Source: Roseibacillus sp. (GTDB lineage: Bacteria; Verrucomicrobiota; Verrucomicrobiia; Verrucomicrobiales; Akkermansiaceae). Taken from it: a stretch of 43,404 bases of DNA. A program made the translations under genes and the position numbers. The DNA lies in contig JAKVCR010000124.1 of the NCBI GenBank assembly GCA_022448985.1, positions 1 through 43,404 on the forward strand, in the 5' to 3' direction. The notes below the pieces were generated by a model. The model made no database searches and was not told where the DNA came from. It worked only from the letters and a program-made list of their open reading frames with translations. This document shows positions 32,898 through 40,927 of this stretch, in pieces (position 1 is the stretch's first letter; every line of letters begins with the position of its first letter).

Positions 32898-33737
32898 GTG
32901 CTTGATCCCTTCCACGACCCATTCTTTCAGCGCGCGCTTCTCGCCGGGCTCCTGATCGGGTTCACAAATGGATTCTTCAGTGGATTCGTGGTACTGCGCC
33001 GCACCGCCCTCTCAGTGAGCGCCCTGTCCCACACCATGCTGCCCGGCATCGCGCTCGGCATTCTCGTCACCGGTGCCCTTACCCAGCTCAATGCCTTCAT
33101 CGGAGCCCTCACCGCAGCCCTTTTCGTGGGCCTCGGGTCAGTGGTCGTCTCACGAACCTCCCGGGTGGCCCAGGGAACCGCCCTTGCCATTCTCTACACC
33201 ACCGCCTTCGCCATCGGTGTCGCCGTGCTGAAGTACCTCCGCAGCTACGGGGATCTCTCGCACTGGCTTTTTGGAGACATCCGCCTCGTGAGTTCAAGTG
33301 ACCTCTGGCTCGCCTTCATCATCGGCTCCATCATTCTCCTGGGATCCTGCATCTTCTTTCGTCCCCTCCTCCTTACCCTTTTCGAATCCAGTGTAGCCGC
33401 CGCCCAGGGTGTCAATGTCCGGGCCATGAATTATCTCCTCTTCGGAATGCTCATCCTGGCCCTTGTCACCTCCCTGCAAGCCGTCGGGTGCGTCCTCAGT
33501 GTCGGCCTCCTGGTCGCCCCCGGTGCCACCCTCTCGCTCCTCACCAATCGAACCCCTCTCCTGTTCTGGGGAGGAGGACTGGTGGGAGCCCTCGGGTCCG
33601 TCTTTGCCCTCCTTCTCGCCTACTGGACGGACATCCCAGCCGGTCCGGCCATCGTCATCGTGCTGGGCACCCTCTTCCTACTGGCCTTCCTCTTTTCCCC
33701 AAAATACGGCTTCCTGACCAGAATCCGCACCTCCTAG
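32898..33737 (+). CDS. Metal ABC transporter permease (ZnuB/MntC type)
   Basis: A 279-residue permease of the ABC-3 family, starting at GTG 32898. Eight to nine hydrophobic helices are visible. Family motifs are GLLIGFTNGFFSGFVVLRRTALSVSALSHTMLPGIALG, in which the ALSHT-type segment is typical, then YTTAFAIGVAVL, SVAAAQGVNVRAMNYLL and LQAVGCVLSVGLLVAPGATLSLL. It forms the inner-membrane channel for Zn2+ or Mn2+ with the preceding ATPase. The metal cannot be assigned from the permease, but the His-rich ATPase favours zinc. No Zur box is visible immediately upstream of the set. Confidence 0.9.
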   Translation: MLDPFHDPFFQRALLAGLLIGFTNGFFSGFVVLRRTALSVSALSHTMLPGIALGILVTGALTQLNAFIGALTAALFVGLGSVVVSRTSRVAQGTALAILYTTAFAIGVAVLKYLRSYGDLSHWLFGDIRLVSSSDLWLAFIIGSIILLGSCIFFRPLLLTLFESSVAAAQGVNVRAMNYLLFGMLILALVTSLQAVGCVLSVGLLVAPGATLSLLTNRTPLLFWGGGLVGALGSVFALLLAYWTDIPAGPAIVIVLGTLFLLAFLFSPKYGFLTRIRTS

Positions 33738-33791
33738 CCCTGTTCGGTCGCTGCGGCAGATCCCGTGACCTCGACCCTTCCCTCTTCCATC

Positions 33792-34184
33792 ATGAATGCC
33801 CTCCTCATCTTCCTTGGCGGCGGACTCGGCGCCCTCTCCCGCTGGGGGCTCTCCAGTGGGATCGAGAAACTCACAACCAGGACCGTCCTTCACCAGTTCC
33901 CACTCGGCATCCTAGCCTGCAACCTCCTCGGTTGCTTTCTGGTCGGGTGCATCTTCGGGCACTTCGTTCAGAAACACCCCGCGTGGATCTTCCCCCTCCT
34001 GGTCACGGGCTTCCTGGGCGGATTCACCACCTTCTCTACCTTTGGTCGCGACACTTTCTCCGCCATCCAGGATGGACTTACGCTGATCGCAATCCTCAAC
34101 ATCCTGCTCTCCGTTATACTCGGGGTCCTCGCAGTCTGGGCGGGCCTGAGACTCTTTGCCCCGGCAGCCGGACTGACTGAGTAG
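33792..34184 (+). CDS. crcB: Fluoride ion channel CrcB/Fluc
   Basis: This 130-residue protein starts at the ATG (33792); a GTG at about 33765 would add nine residues. Four transmembrane helices are evident. The family motifs GGGLGALSRWGL, FPLGILACNLLGCFLVG and the pore segment GFLGGFTTFSTFGRD are intact, including the NxxG and TTFSTF phenylalanine box that lines the fluoride path. It works as a dual-topology homodimer exporting fluoride. Only about 55 bases separate it from the metal permease, so it is probably at the end of that operon, and there is no room for a fluoride riboswitch. Confidence 0.94.
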   Translation: MNALLIFLGGGLGALSRWGLSSGIEKLTTRTVLHQFPLGILACNLLGCFLVGCIFGHFVQKHPAWIFPLLVTGFLGGFTTFSTFGRDTFSAIQDGLTLIAILNILLSVILGVLAVWAGLRLFAPAAGLTE

Positions 34185-34196
34185 GCCTCCCCGGAT

Positions 34197-35471
34197 CTAT
34201 CTCTCCAGCAGCACTTCGCTCCCCCGCACCACCATCTCGACCCGGCCTTTCAGGGTCTGCCCCAGGAAGGGCGTATTTACGCTCCTGGATCTCATGAAGT
34301 CCCGTGAAAAGGTCGTCTCTCCGGCCGGATCAAATACGATCAACTCCGCGGGTTTTCCTTCCTCAATGGCAACCGGATCCAGTCCCATCACGCGCCGGGG
34401 TTCAGCGGAGTAGCGTTTTACGAGCAGGTCCCATCCAAACTGGCCCGTCGAGATGAAACGGTCATGGAGCGACACCAAAGCTGTCTCCAGTCCGGTGATC
34501 CCATTAGGGGCCGAGACAAAGTCCTGCGCTTTCTCGAATTCGCTGTGGGGTGCGTGATCGGTAGCGATGAGATCGAACACTCCCTCCTTCAATCCCTCCA
34601 GGAGGGCAGCATTATCCTCTGCCGTGCGTAACGGCGGGTTCATCTTGTAATGCGTATCATACTCCCCGATGTCCTCCTCATTGAAGAGCAGGTGATGGGG
34701 AGCCACCTCGGCGGTGACCTTGGCCCCTCTCTTCTTCCACCACCGGATCGTCTCCATCCCGATCGCGGAGGAGACGTGCTGGATGTGCAGGCGGGCCCCG
34801 GTGGCATGGGCCAGCCTGATGTCACGGTCCATGCAGATCTCCTCACTGCAGGCCGGGCTGCCCTTGATTCCCAGCTGGTAGCTCACCTTGCCCTCGTTCA
34901 GGGCCCGCGGACCACTCAATTCCGGCACTTCACAATGGCTCGCAAAAAACATCCCGAAGGGCGTGGCGTAGTCCATCGCATTCCGCAGCACGGCCGGGTT
35001 GGCCACCGGATCGCCATCATCGGTCAGCATGACCACCCCGAGCTTATGCATCCCGTCGATCCCTGAGAGCTCCTCCCCTGCTCGCCCTTTCGTGATACAG
35101 CCGGAGGTGTAGACTGGAATCCGGCTCACCTCCCGGGCCTTCTCCAGCACGGTGCGTACCACCGCGGCCGAATCGATGACCGGACTCGTGTTGGGCATCA
35201 TGACCACTCCCGTCACTCCTCCGTTGATGGCAGCCTCCGTCCCATGCGCGATATCCTCCTTGTGCTCCTGGCCAGGCTCCCGGAAGTGCACGTGGGCATC
35301 GAACATGGCAGGGGCCACGATCTTGCCGCCGGCATCCACCTCCCGCACCCCCTCCCGTGTCTCCAGGTTCCCTCCCACCGCCTTGATCATTCCATCTTCC
35401 ACCAGCACATCCCCCCGCACCGGAGCTCCTTCCTCCGCGGCGATCTCTCCTCCCTTGATAAGCAAGCTCAT
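34197..35471 (-). CDS. pyrC: Dihydroorotase
   Basis: Dihydroorotase cyclises carbamoyl-aspartate in pyrimidine synthesis. It is a 424-residue type I enzyme of the amidohydrolase fold. Metal-binding residues are in DAHVHFREPGQEHKED, further ligands are in SHCEVPELSG and HIQHVSSAIG, and the catalytic aspartate is in ATDHAPHS. PNTSPVIDS and the C-terminal VFDPAGETTFSR are typical. The ATG at 35471 follows pyrB by 16 bases. It is the last gene of the purD-purE-pyrR-pyrB-pyrC series and converges on crcB with a 12-base gap. Confidence 0.95.
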   Translation of the reverse strand: MSLLIKGGEIAAEEGAPVRGDVLVEDGMIKAVGGNLETREGVREVDAGGKIVAPAMFDAHVHFREPGQEHKEDIAHGTEAAINGGVTGVVMMPNTSPVIDSAAVVRTVLEKAREVSRIPVYTSGCITKGRAGEELSGIDGMHKLGVVMLTDDGDPVANPAVLRNAMDYATPFGMFFASHCEVPELSGPRALNEGKVSYQLGIKGSPACSEEICMDRDIRLAHATGARLHIQHVSSAIGMETIRWWKKRGAKVTAEVAPHHLLFNEEDIGEYDTHYKMNPPLRTAEDNAALLEGLKEGVFDLIATDHAPHSEFEKAQDFVSAPNGITGLETALVSLHDRFISTGQFGWDLLVKRYSAEPRRVMGLDPVAIEEGKPAELIVFDPAGETTFSRDFMRSRSVNTPFLGQTLKGRVEMVVRGSEVLLER

Positions 35472-35487
35472 GGGTCTCTCCTGGTAT

Positions 35488-36429
35488 TCATTCGCGATTC
35501 GCTTCCTCCGAATCGGTCTGCGGCTTGAGCCAGTAGAGTACCGCCATGCGTGCCGCGATCCCGTTTTCCACCTGTTGATTGATGAGACTGCGTTCGTAAT
35601 CCATTACCTCGTGACAAAGCTCCACGCCACGATTCACCGGTCCTGGGTGCATGATGTAGGTTCCCTCGCCCTTGATGTGCTCGAAGCGTTCCTGCGTCAC
35701 TCCGTAGACCCGGTGATACTCGTGCACACTGGGAAAGTACTGGGCTTCCTGTCGCTCCATCTGAACCCGCAGGAGGTAGACCGCATCCGGACCCCAACGC
35801 AGGGCCTCGTCGAAATCAGTGAACCGCGTGATCCCCTCCGGTCCCATCCGTGGAACCAGTGATCCGGGTCCGAGGAACCCAACCTCCACTCCCAGCTTCA
35901 GAAAGAGCCTGCTCGTCGAGCGGGCCACCCGGCTGTGCAGGATGTCGCCCGCGATAAGAACCTTACGTCCGGACAGATCAGGAAAGACCTCCTTCAGGGT
36001 AAAGGCATCAAGGAGGGCCTGCGTCGGGTGCGCGTGCGCTCCATCTCCAGCATTGATCACCGAGGCCCGGGTCTGGCGGGCAATGGCCTGTGGCAAGCCC
36101 GACATCTTGTGCCGTACCACGATATAGTCCGCCCGCATGGCCTGCAGGGTATCGACCGTATCCTTCACCGTTTCCCCCTTGGTCACCGAGGAATGGGGTA
36201 CATCGAGTTCGATGACATCGGCTGAGAGTCGCTTGGCCGCCACCTCAAAGGAGGAAAGGGTGCGGGTACTCGGCTCATAGAACAGCATGAGCACGGATTT
36301 ACCCTTAAGGGTAGGGACCTTCTTTACCGAGCGCGTGAAGAGATCCTTAAATGGCGTGGCTTGGTCCAGCAAAAGGTCGACCTCCTCTCGACTTAACGAG
36401 GCGATGTCCAGGAAGTCCTTGCGCGCCAT
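35488..36429 (-). CDS. pyrB: Aspartate carbamoyltransferase catalytic subunit
   Basis: PyrB joins carbamoyl phosphate and aspartate. At 313 residues it is standard, with the carbamoyl phosphate site FYEPSTRTLSSFE, the H-R contact region RHKMSGLPQ, GDGAHAHPTQALLDAFTL, and an aspartate-site segment YLLRVQMERQEAQYFPS and HPGPVNRGVEL. No pyrI regulatory subunit gene is nearby. The gene follows pyrR after 3 bases, a pairing common in PyrR-bearing bacteria. Confidence 0.96.
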   Translation of the reverse strand: MARKDFLDIASLSREEVDLLLDQATPFKDLFTRSVKKVPTLKGKSVLMLFYEPSTRTLSSFEVAAKRLSADVIELDVPHSSVTKGETVKDTVDTLQAMRADYIVVRHKMSGLPQAIARQTRASVINAGDGAHAHPTQALLDAFTLKEVFPDLSGRKVLIAGDILHSRVARSTSRLFLKLGVEVGFLGPGSLVPRMGPEGITRFTDFDEALRWGPDAVYLLRVQMERQEAQYFPSVHEYHRVYGVTQERFEHIKGEGTYIMHPGPVNRGVELCHEVMDYERSLINQQVENGIAARMAVLYWLKPQTDSEEANRE

Positions 36430-36432
36430 CCG

Positions 36433-36957
36433 CTAGGGGGTCGTTACCAGTTCCACAGCATCTTCGCCATCAGTTTTTTTCAACCGGACGATTACGTGGT
36501 CCATACGCGCGGTTTCGAGCTTTACGCCTGTATAATCAGGCTGAATCGGAATCTCACGGTGGCCCCGATCGATCAGGACAGCCAGCTGGATGCGTGCCGG
36601 TCGCCCGTAATCAGTGAGGGCATCAAGGGCGGCCCGGATGGTCCGGCCCGTGAAGAGCACATCGTCCACCAACACGATCTCCGCCCCATCCATCTGGAAG
36701 GGGATTTCGCTGCCCTGCAACTTGGGGTTTTCCGCGAGGTGGGAGAGGTCATCCCGGTAGAGGGAAATGTCCAGCATTCCGTAATCGTGCTCGATCTTCG
36801 CCTCCTCCAGGGCGGCGCAGACCCGCTCGGCCACCTCATCGCCCCCGCTCCTGATCCCCACGATGGCAACCCGGCTGTGTTGCGCGGTGGCACGTATCTG
36901 CTCTACCAGGGTCGCTACCGCTTCCCCGATCGCAGCTTCATCCAGAACCACCGCCAT
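36433..36957 (-). CDS. pyrR: PyrR bifunctional uracil phosphoribosyltransferase / pyr regulator
   Basis: From ATG 36957 (a TTG at 36963 would add two) the protein has 174 residues. The PRPP-binding motif VLVDDVLFTGRTIRAALDAL is near 95-115, the N-terminal RVAIVGIRSGGDEVA and the LDISLYRDDL loop are present, and LIDRGHREIPIQPDYTGV is the basic RNA-facing segment of the family. In many bacteria PyrR binds pyr mRNA and attenuates the operon in a UMP/PRPP-dependent way. Only 36 bases separate it from purE, so any attenuator would have to lie inside purE or further upstream; I see no canonical binding loop. Confidence 0.94.
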   Translation of the reverse strand: MAVVLDEAAIGEAVATLVEQIRATAQHSRVAIVGIRSGGDEVAERVCAALEEAKIEHDYGMLDISLYRDDLSHLAENPKLQGSEIPFQMDGAEIVLVDDVLFTGRTIRAALDALTDYGRPARIQLAVLIDRGHREIPIQPDYTGVKLETARMDHVIVRLKKTDGEDAVELVTTP

Positions 36958-36993
36958 GATCAATGTCCCGTCTAAACGTTTACCGGACCATTC

Positions 36994-37404
36994 TCAGGCC
37001 CCTGCCAGCTTCAGGATCCGGTGGGCCGCCATGGCTGCATTGAGAGGAGCCTTCTTGTGCAGTCCCACCGTGGTGGCAGGCACCTGCCCCGGCAACTGGG
37101 AAATGGAAAGGAGGGCATCGATTCCATTGAGGGGACCACCGGGGACGGGCACCCCGATTACCGGCAGCGACGTCTTCATCACCACCACCCCGGGCAGGGC
37201 CGCGGCGAGGCCGGCAATAGCAAGGATGACTGCCTTCTCTCCGCTCTCTTCCAGCTTGGCGAGATACTCGATCAGTTCAGACAGGTTGCGATGGGCGGAA
37301 AGGACCTCCTCCACGTAGTCCAGGTTCTCGCCCTCGAGGTAATCGCGAGCTGGCTGCATGAAGGGTTTATCGTTTTCGCTTCCGTAGATCAGGATGACTT
37401 TCAT
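36994..37404 (-). CDS. purE: PurE-like AIR carboxylase / N5-CAIR mutase (divergent)
   Basis: A 136-residue protein with the PurE fold pattern: IYGSENDKPFMQPARDYL, VLSAHRNLSELIEYL, AIAGLAAALPGVVVMKTSLPVIGVPV and QLPGQVPATTVG, then NAAMAAHRIL. Classic PurE is about 160 residues, with GSxSDW at the first loop and GGAAHLPG at the second. Here Asp is kept at the first loop (GSEND), as is the SAHR histidine, but the second-loop His is Ala (AAALPG) and a Gly is Leu. The purine-pathway context (purD upstream) supports PurE function. The changed loop makes the exact substrate handling less certain. No purK is present in the window. Confidence 0.85.
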   Translation of the reverse strand: MKVILIYGSENDKPFMQPARDYLEGENLDYVEEVLSAHRNLSELIEYLAKLEESGEKAVILAIAGLAAALPGVVVMKTSLPVIGVPVPGGPLNGIDALLSISQLPGQVPATTVGLHKKAPLNAAMAAHRILKLAGA

Positions 37405-37498
37405 ATGGCGTCAGTATGGTGGGTGTTAGTTGAGTTCGAATCGGCAGACAAGGCCGGTGGTTAAAAATGCATGCGAGCGTATCAAGGGTCTTTTCCAG

Positions 37499-38752
37499 TC
37501 ACTCGAAGTGGAGTCGTCCAATGTCGCTGCGGCGTTGTGATCCCTCGAAATCCACCTTGGCGGCCTCGTGGTGGGCCTTGCTTACAGCGCTCCCTCGATC
37601 CGCTCCCAGGGCCACCACCGCAAGAACCCGTCCCCCATTGGTTTCCCAGTCTCCCGCCTCGTTGCGGCGCGTACCGGCGTGGTAGACCCGCGCCCCTTCG
37701 ACCGATTCCAACCCCCCGATAACATCCCCACTGTGGGAACTGGCTGGATACCCTGCCGAAGCGAGGATCACCCCCACGCTCCAGCCCTCGTCAAACCCCA
37801 GCAATTCGGGCCTGAGACTGCCCTTTGCTCCCTCCAGGCAGAAAGTGGCCAGGTCCCCGGAAACCAGGGGCATGACGGCCTGGCACTCGGGATCCCCGAA
37901 GCGGCAGTTGTATTCAATGACCTTGGGTCCATTCGCGGTCAGCATGAGCCCGAAGTAGAGAAATCCCACATAGCCCAATTCGTCGTTGGCGAGCCCCTCG
38001 ATGGTCGGGTTGACAATTTCCTCCTCAATCTGCGCCATGAGACCCGGTTCAAGCAATTGTCGACTCGCCACCGCTCCCATCCCCCCGGTATTAGCCCCGG
38101 TGTCTCCTTCCCCGATCAGCTTGTAGTCCCGGGCGGGGGTAAAGACCAGGGCCTGCCTTCCACTCACCGCCGCAAAAATGGATACCTCCGGGCCCTCGAG
38201 GCACTCCTCCACCAGAAGGCTCCCCTCCCCAAAGCGTTTCTTCCCGAACACCTCGTCCAGGAAGGCGTCGGTGCTCTCCTCGTCTGGACACACCGCCACC
38301 CCCTTGCCCGCCGCCAACCCATCAAACTTGAGTACTGTTGGATAGCTTCCCCCGATCACCTCCCGGGCCTCTTTCGCGCTTTCCACGACTGTTGCCTTCC
38401 CCGTGGGAATGGCATGACGCTCCATGAACTGCTTGGCAAACTCCTTGCTGCCTTCTAACAGGGCCGCCTGCTTCGGAGGACCCCAGCAGGGAATCCCGTT
38501 CTGTGCACAAAGATTGGCCAGTCCCTCGTCCTTCAGGAGATAACTTTCTTCCCCTGCCATGCAGAGGTCGATCGCATTGGCCTTCATCCATTCGATAAGC
38601 CCCTCCATGTCCTCCACCTCCACCGTCTGCGCCAGTTCGGAGATAGCATCACTTCCCGGGAAACAGAAGAGTTCCGTCTCACCCGGCGACTCGCTCAGCG
38701 AACGAATGAGAGCGTGCTCCCGTCCGCCTTTCCCGACCACCACGATGCGCAT
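37499..38752 (-). CDS. purD: Phosphoribosylamine-glycine ligase
   Basis: The ATP-grasp enzyme joins phosphoribosylamine and glycine early in purine synthesis. It has 417 residues with the start MRIVVVGKGGREHALIRSL, typical of PurD. The ATP-grasp core has PTVLKFDGLAAGKGVAV, LVEECLEGPEVSIF, DYKLIGEGDTGANTGGMGAV, and the metal site VIEYNCRFGDPECQAVMPL. It heads the minus-strand nucleotide cluster; purE follows after a 94-base gap in which I see no feature. The cluster mixes early purine and pyrimidine steps, suggesting joint expression. Confidence 0.96.
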   Translation of the reverse strand: MRIVVVGKGGREHALIRSLSESPGETELFCFPGSDAISELAQTVEVEDMEGLIEWMKANAIDLCMAGEESYLLKDEGLANLCAQNGIPCWGPPKQAALLEGSKEFAKQFMERHAIPTGKATVVESAKEAREVIGGSYPTVLKFDGLAAGKGVAVCPDEESTDAFLDEVFGKKRFGEGSLLVEECLEGPEVSIFAAVSGRQALVFTPARDYKLIGEGDTGANTGGMGAVASRQLLEPGLMAQIEEEIVNPTIEGLANDELGYVGFLYFGLMLTANGPKVIEYNCRFGDPECQAVMPLVSGDLATFCLEGAKGSLRPELLGFDEGWSVGVILASAGYPASSHSGDVIGGLESVEGARVYHAGTRRNEAGDWETNGGRVLAVVALGADRGSAVSKAHHEAAKVDFEGSQRRSDIGRLHFE

Positions 38753-38858
38753 GAAAGAAGTGAAGGAAGATCAGGCCGGGGCCGCAAGAGCAACGGAGGG
38801 TGGTCGCTCCCAACAACTGTGAATAACCGGGCCAAGGCAGCATCCCGCTGCCTGCAGG

Positions 38859-39875
38859 TCATTGCACCTTCTTCCAGTCCTCCTCACTCAGGCAGCACGG
38901 GTCCCGTGCCACCCAGTGGCCCGGCTCGATTTCCACTAGGCTGAGATCCCTCCCGATGGTCTCCTCATACCTGGGATGACTGATCCGGTGCCCGAAGGCA
39001 CTTCCCTCCGGGGGATTAATCGGCGAGGGCACATCCCCCTCCAGCAGGATTCTCTCCCGCTCAGCAGCAGGATCAGCCTCTGGAATGGCTGACAGGAGCG
39101 CCTTGGTATACGCGTGACAGGGACGCTGATAGATGGCCTCGGCAGTCGCCAGTTCCACGATCTTGCCCAGGTACATTACCGCCACCCGGTCGCTCACGTG
39201 CTGCACCACCGCCAGGTCGTGGGCAATGAAGAGATAGGAAATGCCCATCTCCCTCTGCAGCTCGAGCAGCAGGTTGATGATCTGGCTCTGCACCGAGACG
39301 TCGAGGGCTGACACCGGCTCATCGCACACGATGAGCTTCGGATTCAATGCAATTGCCCGGGCAATTCCTATCCGTTGCCTCTGTCCTCCGGAGAACTCGA
39401 AGGAAAACTTCTCACCGGAATTCGCTGGAAGCCCCACCCGTTCCAGCAACTCGTCCACCCTGCGCCGCCGCGCTGCCGTATCGCCCTCCCGGTGAATCAC
39501 CAGAGGTTCCTCGATGATCTGACGCACACTCTGCCGGGGATTGAGGGATTCCACCGGGTCCTGGAAAATCATCTGCATGTCACTTCGGAGGGGCCGAAGC
39601 GCTCCCGACGACAAGCGCGTGATATCCGTTCCTTCGAACACCACCGATCCCGCATTGGGCTTGAGCAGGCGCACCGCGGCCTTGGCTAGGGTCGACTTGC
39701 CACAACCTGACTCTCCCACCAGTCCCACCGTCTCGCCTTCCCCGATCTCAAGGGAAACCCCATCCACCGCCTTCACCTTCCCGGTCTGGCGTAGCATCAG
39801 TCCACTGCGGACTGGGAAGTGGACCTTCACGTCCTCTACCGAAAGCAATGATCCTCTGGCTGCAACGTCACTCAT
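38859..39875 (-). CDS. Oligopeptide ABC transporter ATP-binding protein, OppF type
   Basis: This 338-residue ATPase has Walker A GESGCGKST, signature FSGGQRQRIGIARAIAL, Walker B LIVCDEPVSALD and the H-loop AHDLAVVQHVSD. The region SPINPPEGSAFGHR and the tail of about 40 residues ending CCLSEEDW follow the oligo/dipeptide ATPase C-terminal pattern. It pairs with the preceding OppD-type ATPase, whose stop overlaps this start by 4 bases (ATGA). The two form the energy unit of a peptide importer whose other parts are the upstream binding protein and permease. Confidence 0.94.
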   Translation of the reverse strand: MSDVAARGSLLSVEDVKVHFPVRSGLMLRQTGKVKAVDGVSLEIGEGETVGLVGESGCGKSTLAKAAVRLLKPNAGSVVFEGTDITRLSSGALRPLRSDMQMIFQDPVESLNPRQSVRQIIEEPLVIHREGDTAARRRRVDELLERVGLPANSGEKFSFEFSGGQRQRIGIARAIALNPKLIVCDEPVSALDVSVQSQIINLLLELQREMGISYLFIAHDLAVVQHVSDRVAVMYLGKIVELATAEAIYQRPCHAYTKALLSAIPEADPAAERERILLEGDVPSPINPPEGSAFGHRISHPRYEETIGRDLSLVEIEPGHWVARDPCCLSEEDWKKVQ

Positions 39876-40927
39876 GCGATCTCACGGGCCTCCCCCCCAT
39901 AACACTCCGGACATGCTTCCACCCAGTGCCCGGAAGAGACTTCCCGGAACTCCGGCCGTTTATCCCCGAGACTGCTCTCCCTCTCCAGACGCTGGCAGAA
40001 ACGACACCCACTCGCCATTTCCGACAGGGCGGCCACCATCCCGGGGATCGTGTTGAGTTCCGACTTCGGTGGCAGCGAGAGCCGGGGGATCGAATTGAGC
40101 AGCCCCCTCGTATAGGCATGCAGGGGGTTGGCGAAGAGCTCCTTCACCGGGGCACGCTCCACCACCCGACCGGCATACATCACAACCACCTCGTCACAAT
40201 TCTCCGCAATCACCCCGAGATCATGCGTGATCAGGATAACCGCCATTCCCATTTCGGCCTGCAACCCCTGGATCAGGTCAAGAATCTGGGCCTGCACCGT
40301 GACATCCAGCGCCGTGGTGGGCTCATCGGCAATGAGAAGATCAGGCTGACAAGCCAGCGCCATCGCAATCACCACCCGCTGTCGCATTCCTCCCGACAAC
40401 TGGTGGGGATAGTCCCCTGCCCGGACCTCCGGAGAGGGAATCCGCGTCATGCGCAGGGCCTCAACGGCAGCCTCCCAGGCCTCCTTCTTGTCCATCTTCT
40501 TGTGCAACCGGAAAACCTCGCTCACCTGCCGCCCGATCCGGTGCACCGGGTTCAGGGCCGTCATGGGCTCCTGGAAAATCGTCCCAATCTCCCCGCCCCG
40601 CACTTCGTGCAACCGCTTCTCGGAGACCTTCTGTAAATCCTCTCCCTTGAAGAGCACCTCTCCCGCCAGCACCTTCCCCGCCGGCCGCGGCAGCAAGCTG
40701 ATCAGCGACATCGCGGTCACGCTCTTCCCACACCCGGATTCCCCCACAATCCCAAGGGTCTGCCCACGGTCCACTGAAAAGGAAACCCCGTCCACCGCCT
40801 TCAACAGACCCCGCTCGGTATCAAAGGCACTCACCAGCCCCCGCACCCGGAGGAGTTCCTGAGACGCCGGACCGTGCTTCCCGTCGATCTCGCGATCGGC
40901 TGCCTTCGCTGGATCCTCCTCCGTCAT
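39872..40927 (-). CDS. Oligopeptide ABC transporter ATP-binding protein, OppD type
   Basis: A 351-residue ATPase with Walker A GESGCGKSV, LSGGMRQRVVIAMAL, LLIADEPTTALDV and THDLGVIAENCDEV. The C-terminal extension has two Cys pairs (GCRFCQRL and ACPECYGG) that recall the cysteine-bearing tails of peptide-importer ATPases. The ATG at 40927 overlaps the binding-protein stop by one base (TAATG), indicating translational coupling. Its partner OppF-type gene overlaps in turn. Confidence 0.94.
   Translation of the reverse strand: MTEEDPAKAADREIDGKHGPASQELLRVRGLVSAFDTERGLLKAVDGVSFSVDRGQTLGIVGESGCGKSVTAMSLISLLPRPAGKVLAGEVLFKGEDLQKVSEKRLHEVRGGEIGTIFQEPMTALNPVHRIGRQVSEVFRLHKKMDKKEAWEAAVEALRMTRIPSPEVRAGDYPHQLSGGMRQRVVIAMALACQPDLLIADEPTTALDVTVQAQILDLIQGLQAEMGMAVILITHDLGVIAENCDEVVVMYAGRVVERAPVKELFANPLHAYTRGLLNSIPRLSLPPKSELNTIPGMVAALSEMASGCRFCQRLERESSLGDKRPEFREVSSGHWVEACPECYGGEAREIA

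Noticed and set aside
31714..32922. A 402-codon open frame on the minus strand opposite the metal ABC ATPase
   Set aside because: It is antisense to a gene with all ABC motifs, has no recognisable domain, and its composition is what codon bias of the opposite strand produces. GC-rich genomes often show such frames.
33738..33791. Fluoride riboswitch ahead of crcB
   Set aside because: Only about 55 bases lie between the permease stop and the crcB ATG, and I could not find the conserved riboswitch stems.
36958..36993. PyrR attenuator directly upstream of pyrR
   Set aside because: The 36-base gap is too short and shows no anti-terminator or terminator pair.
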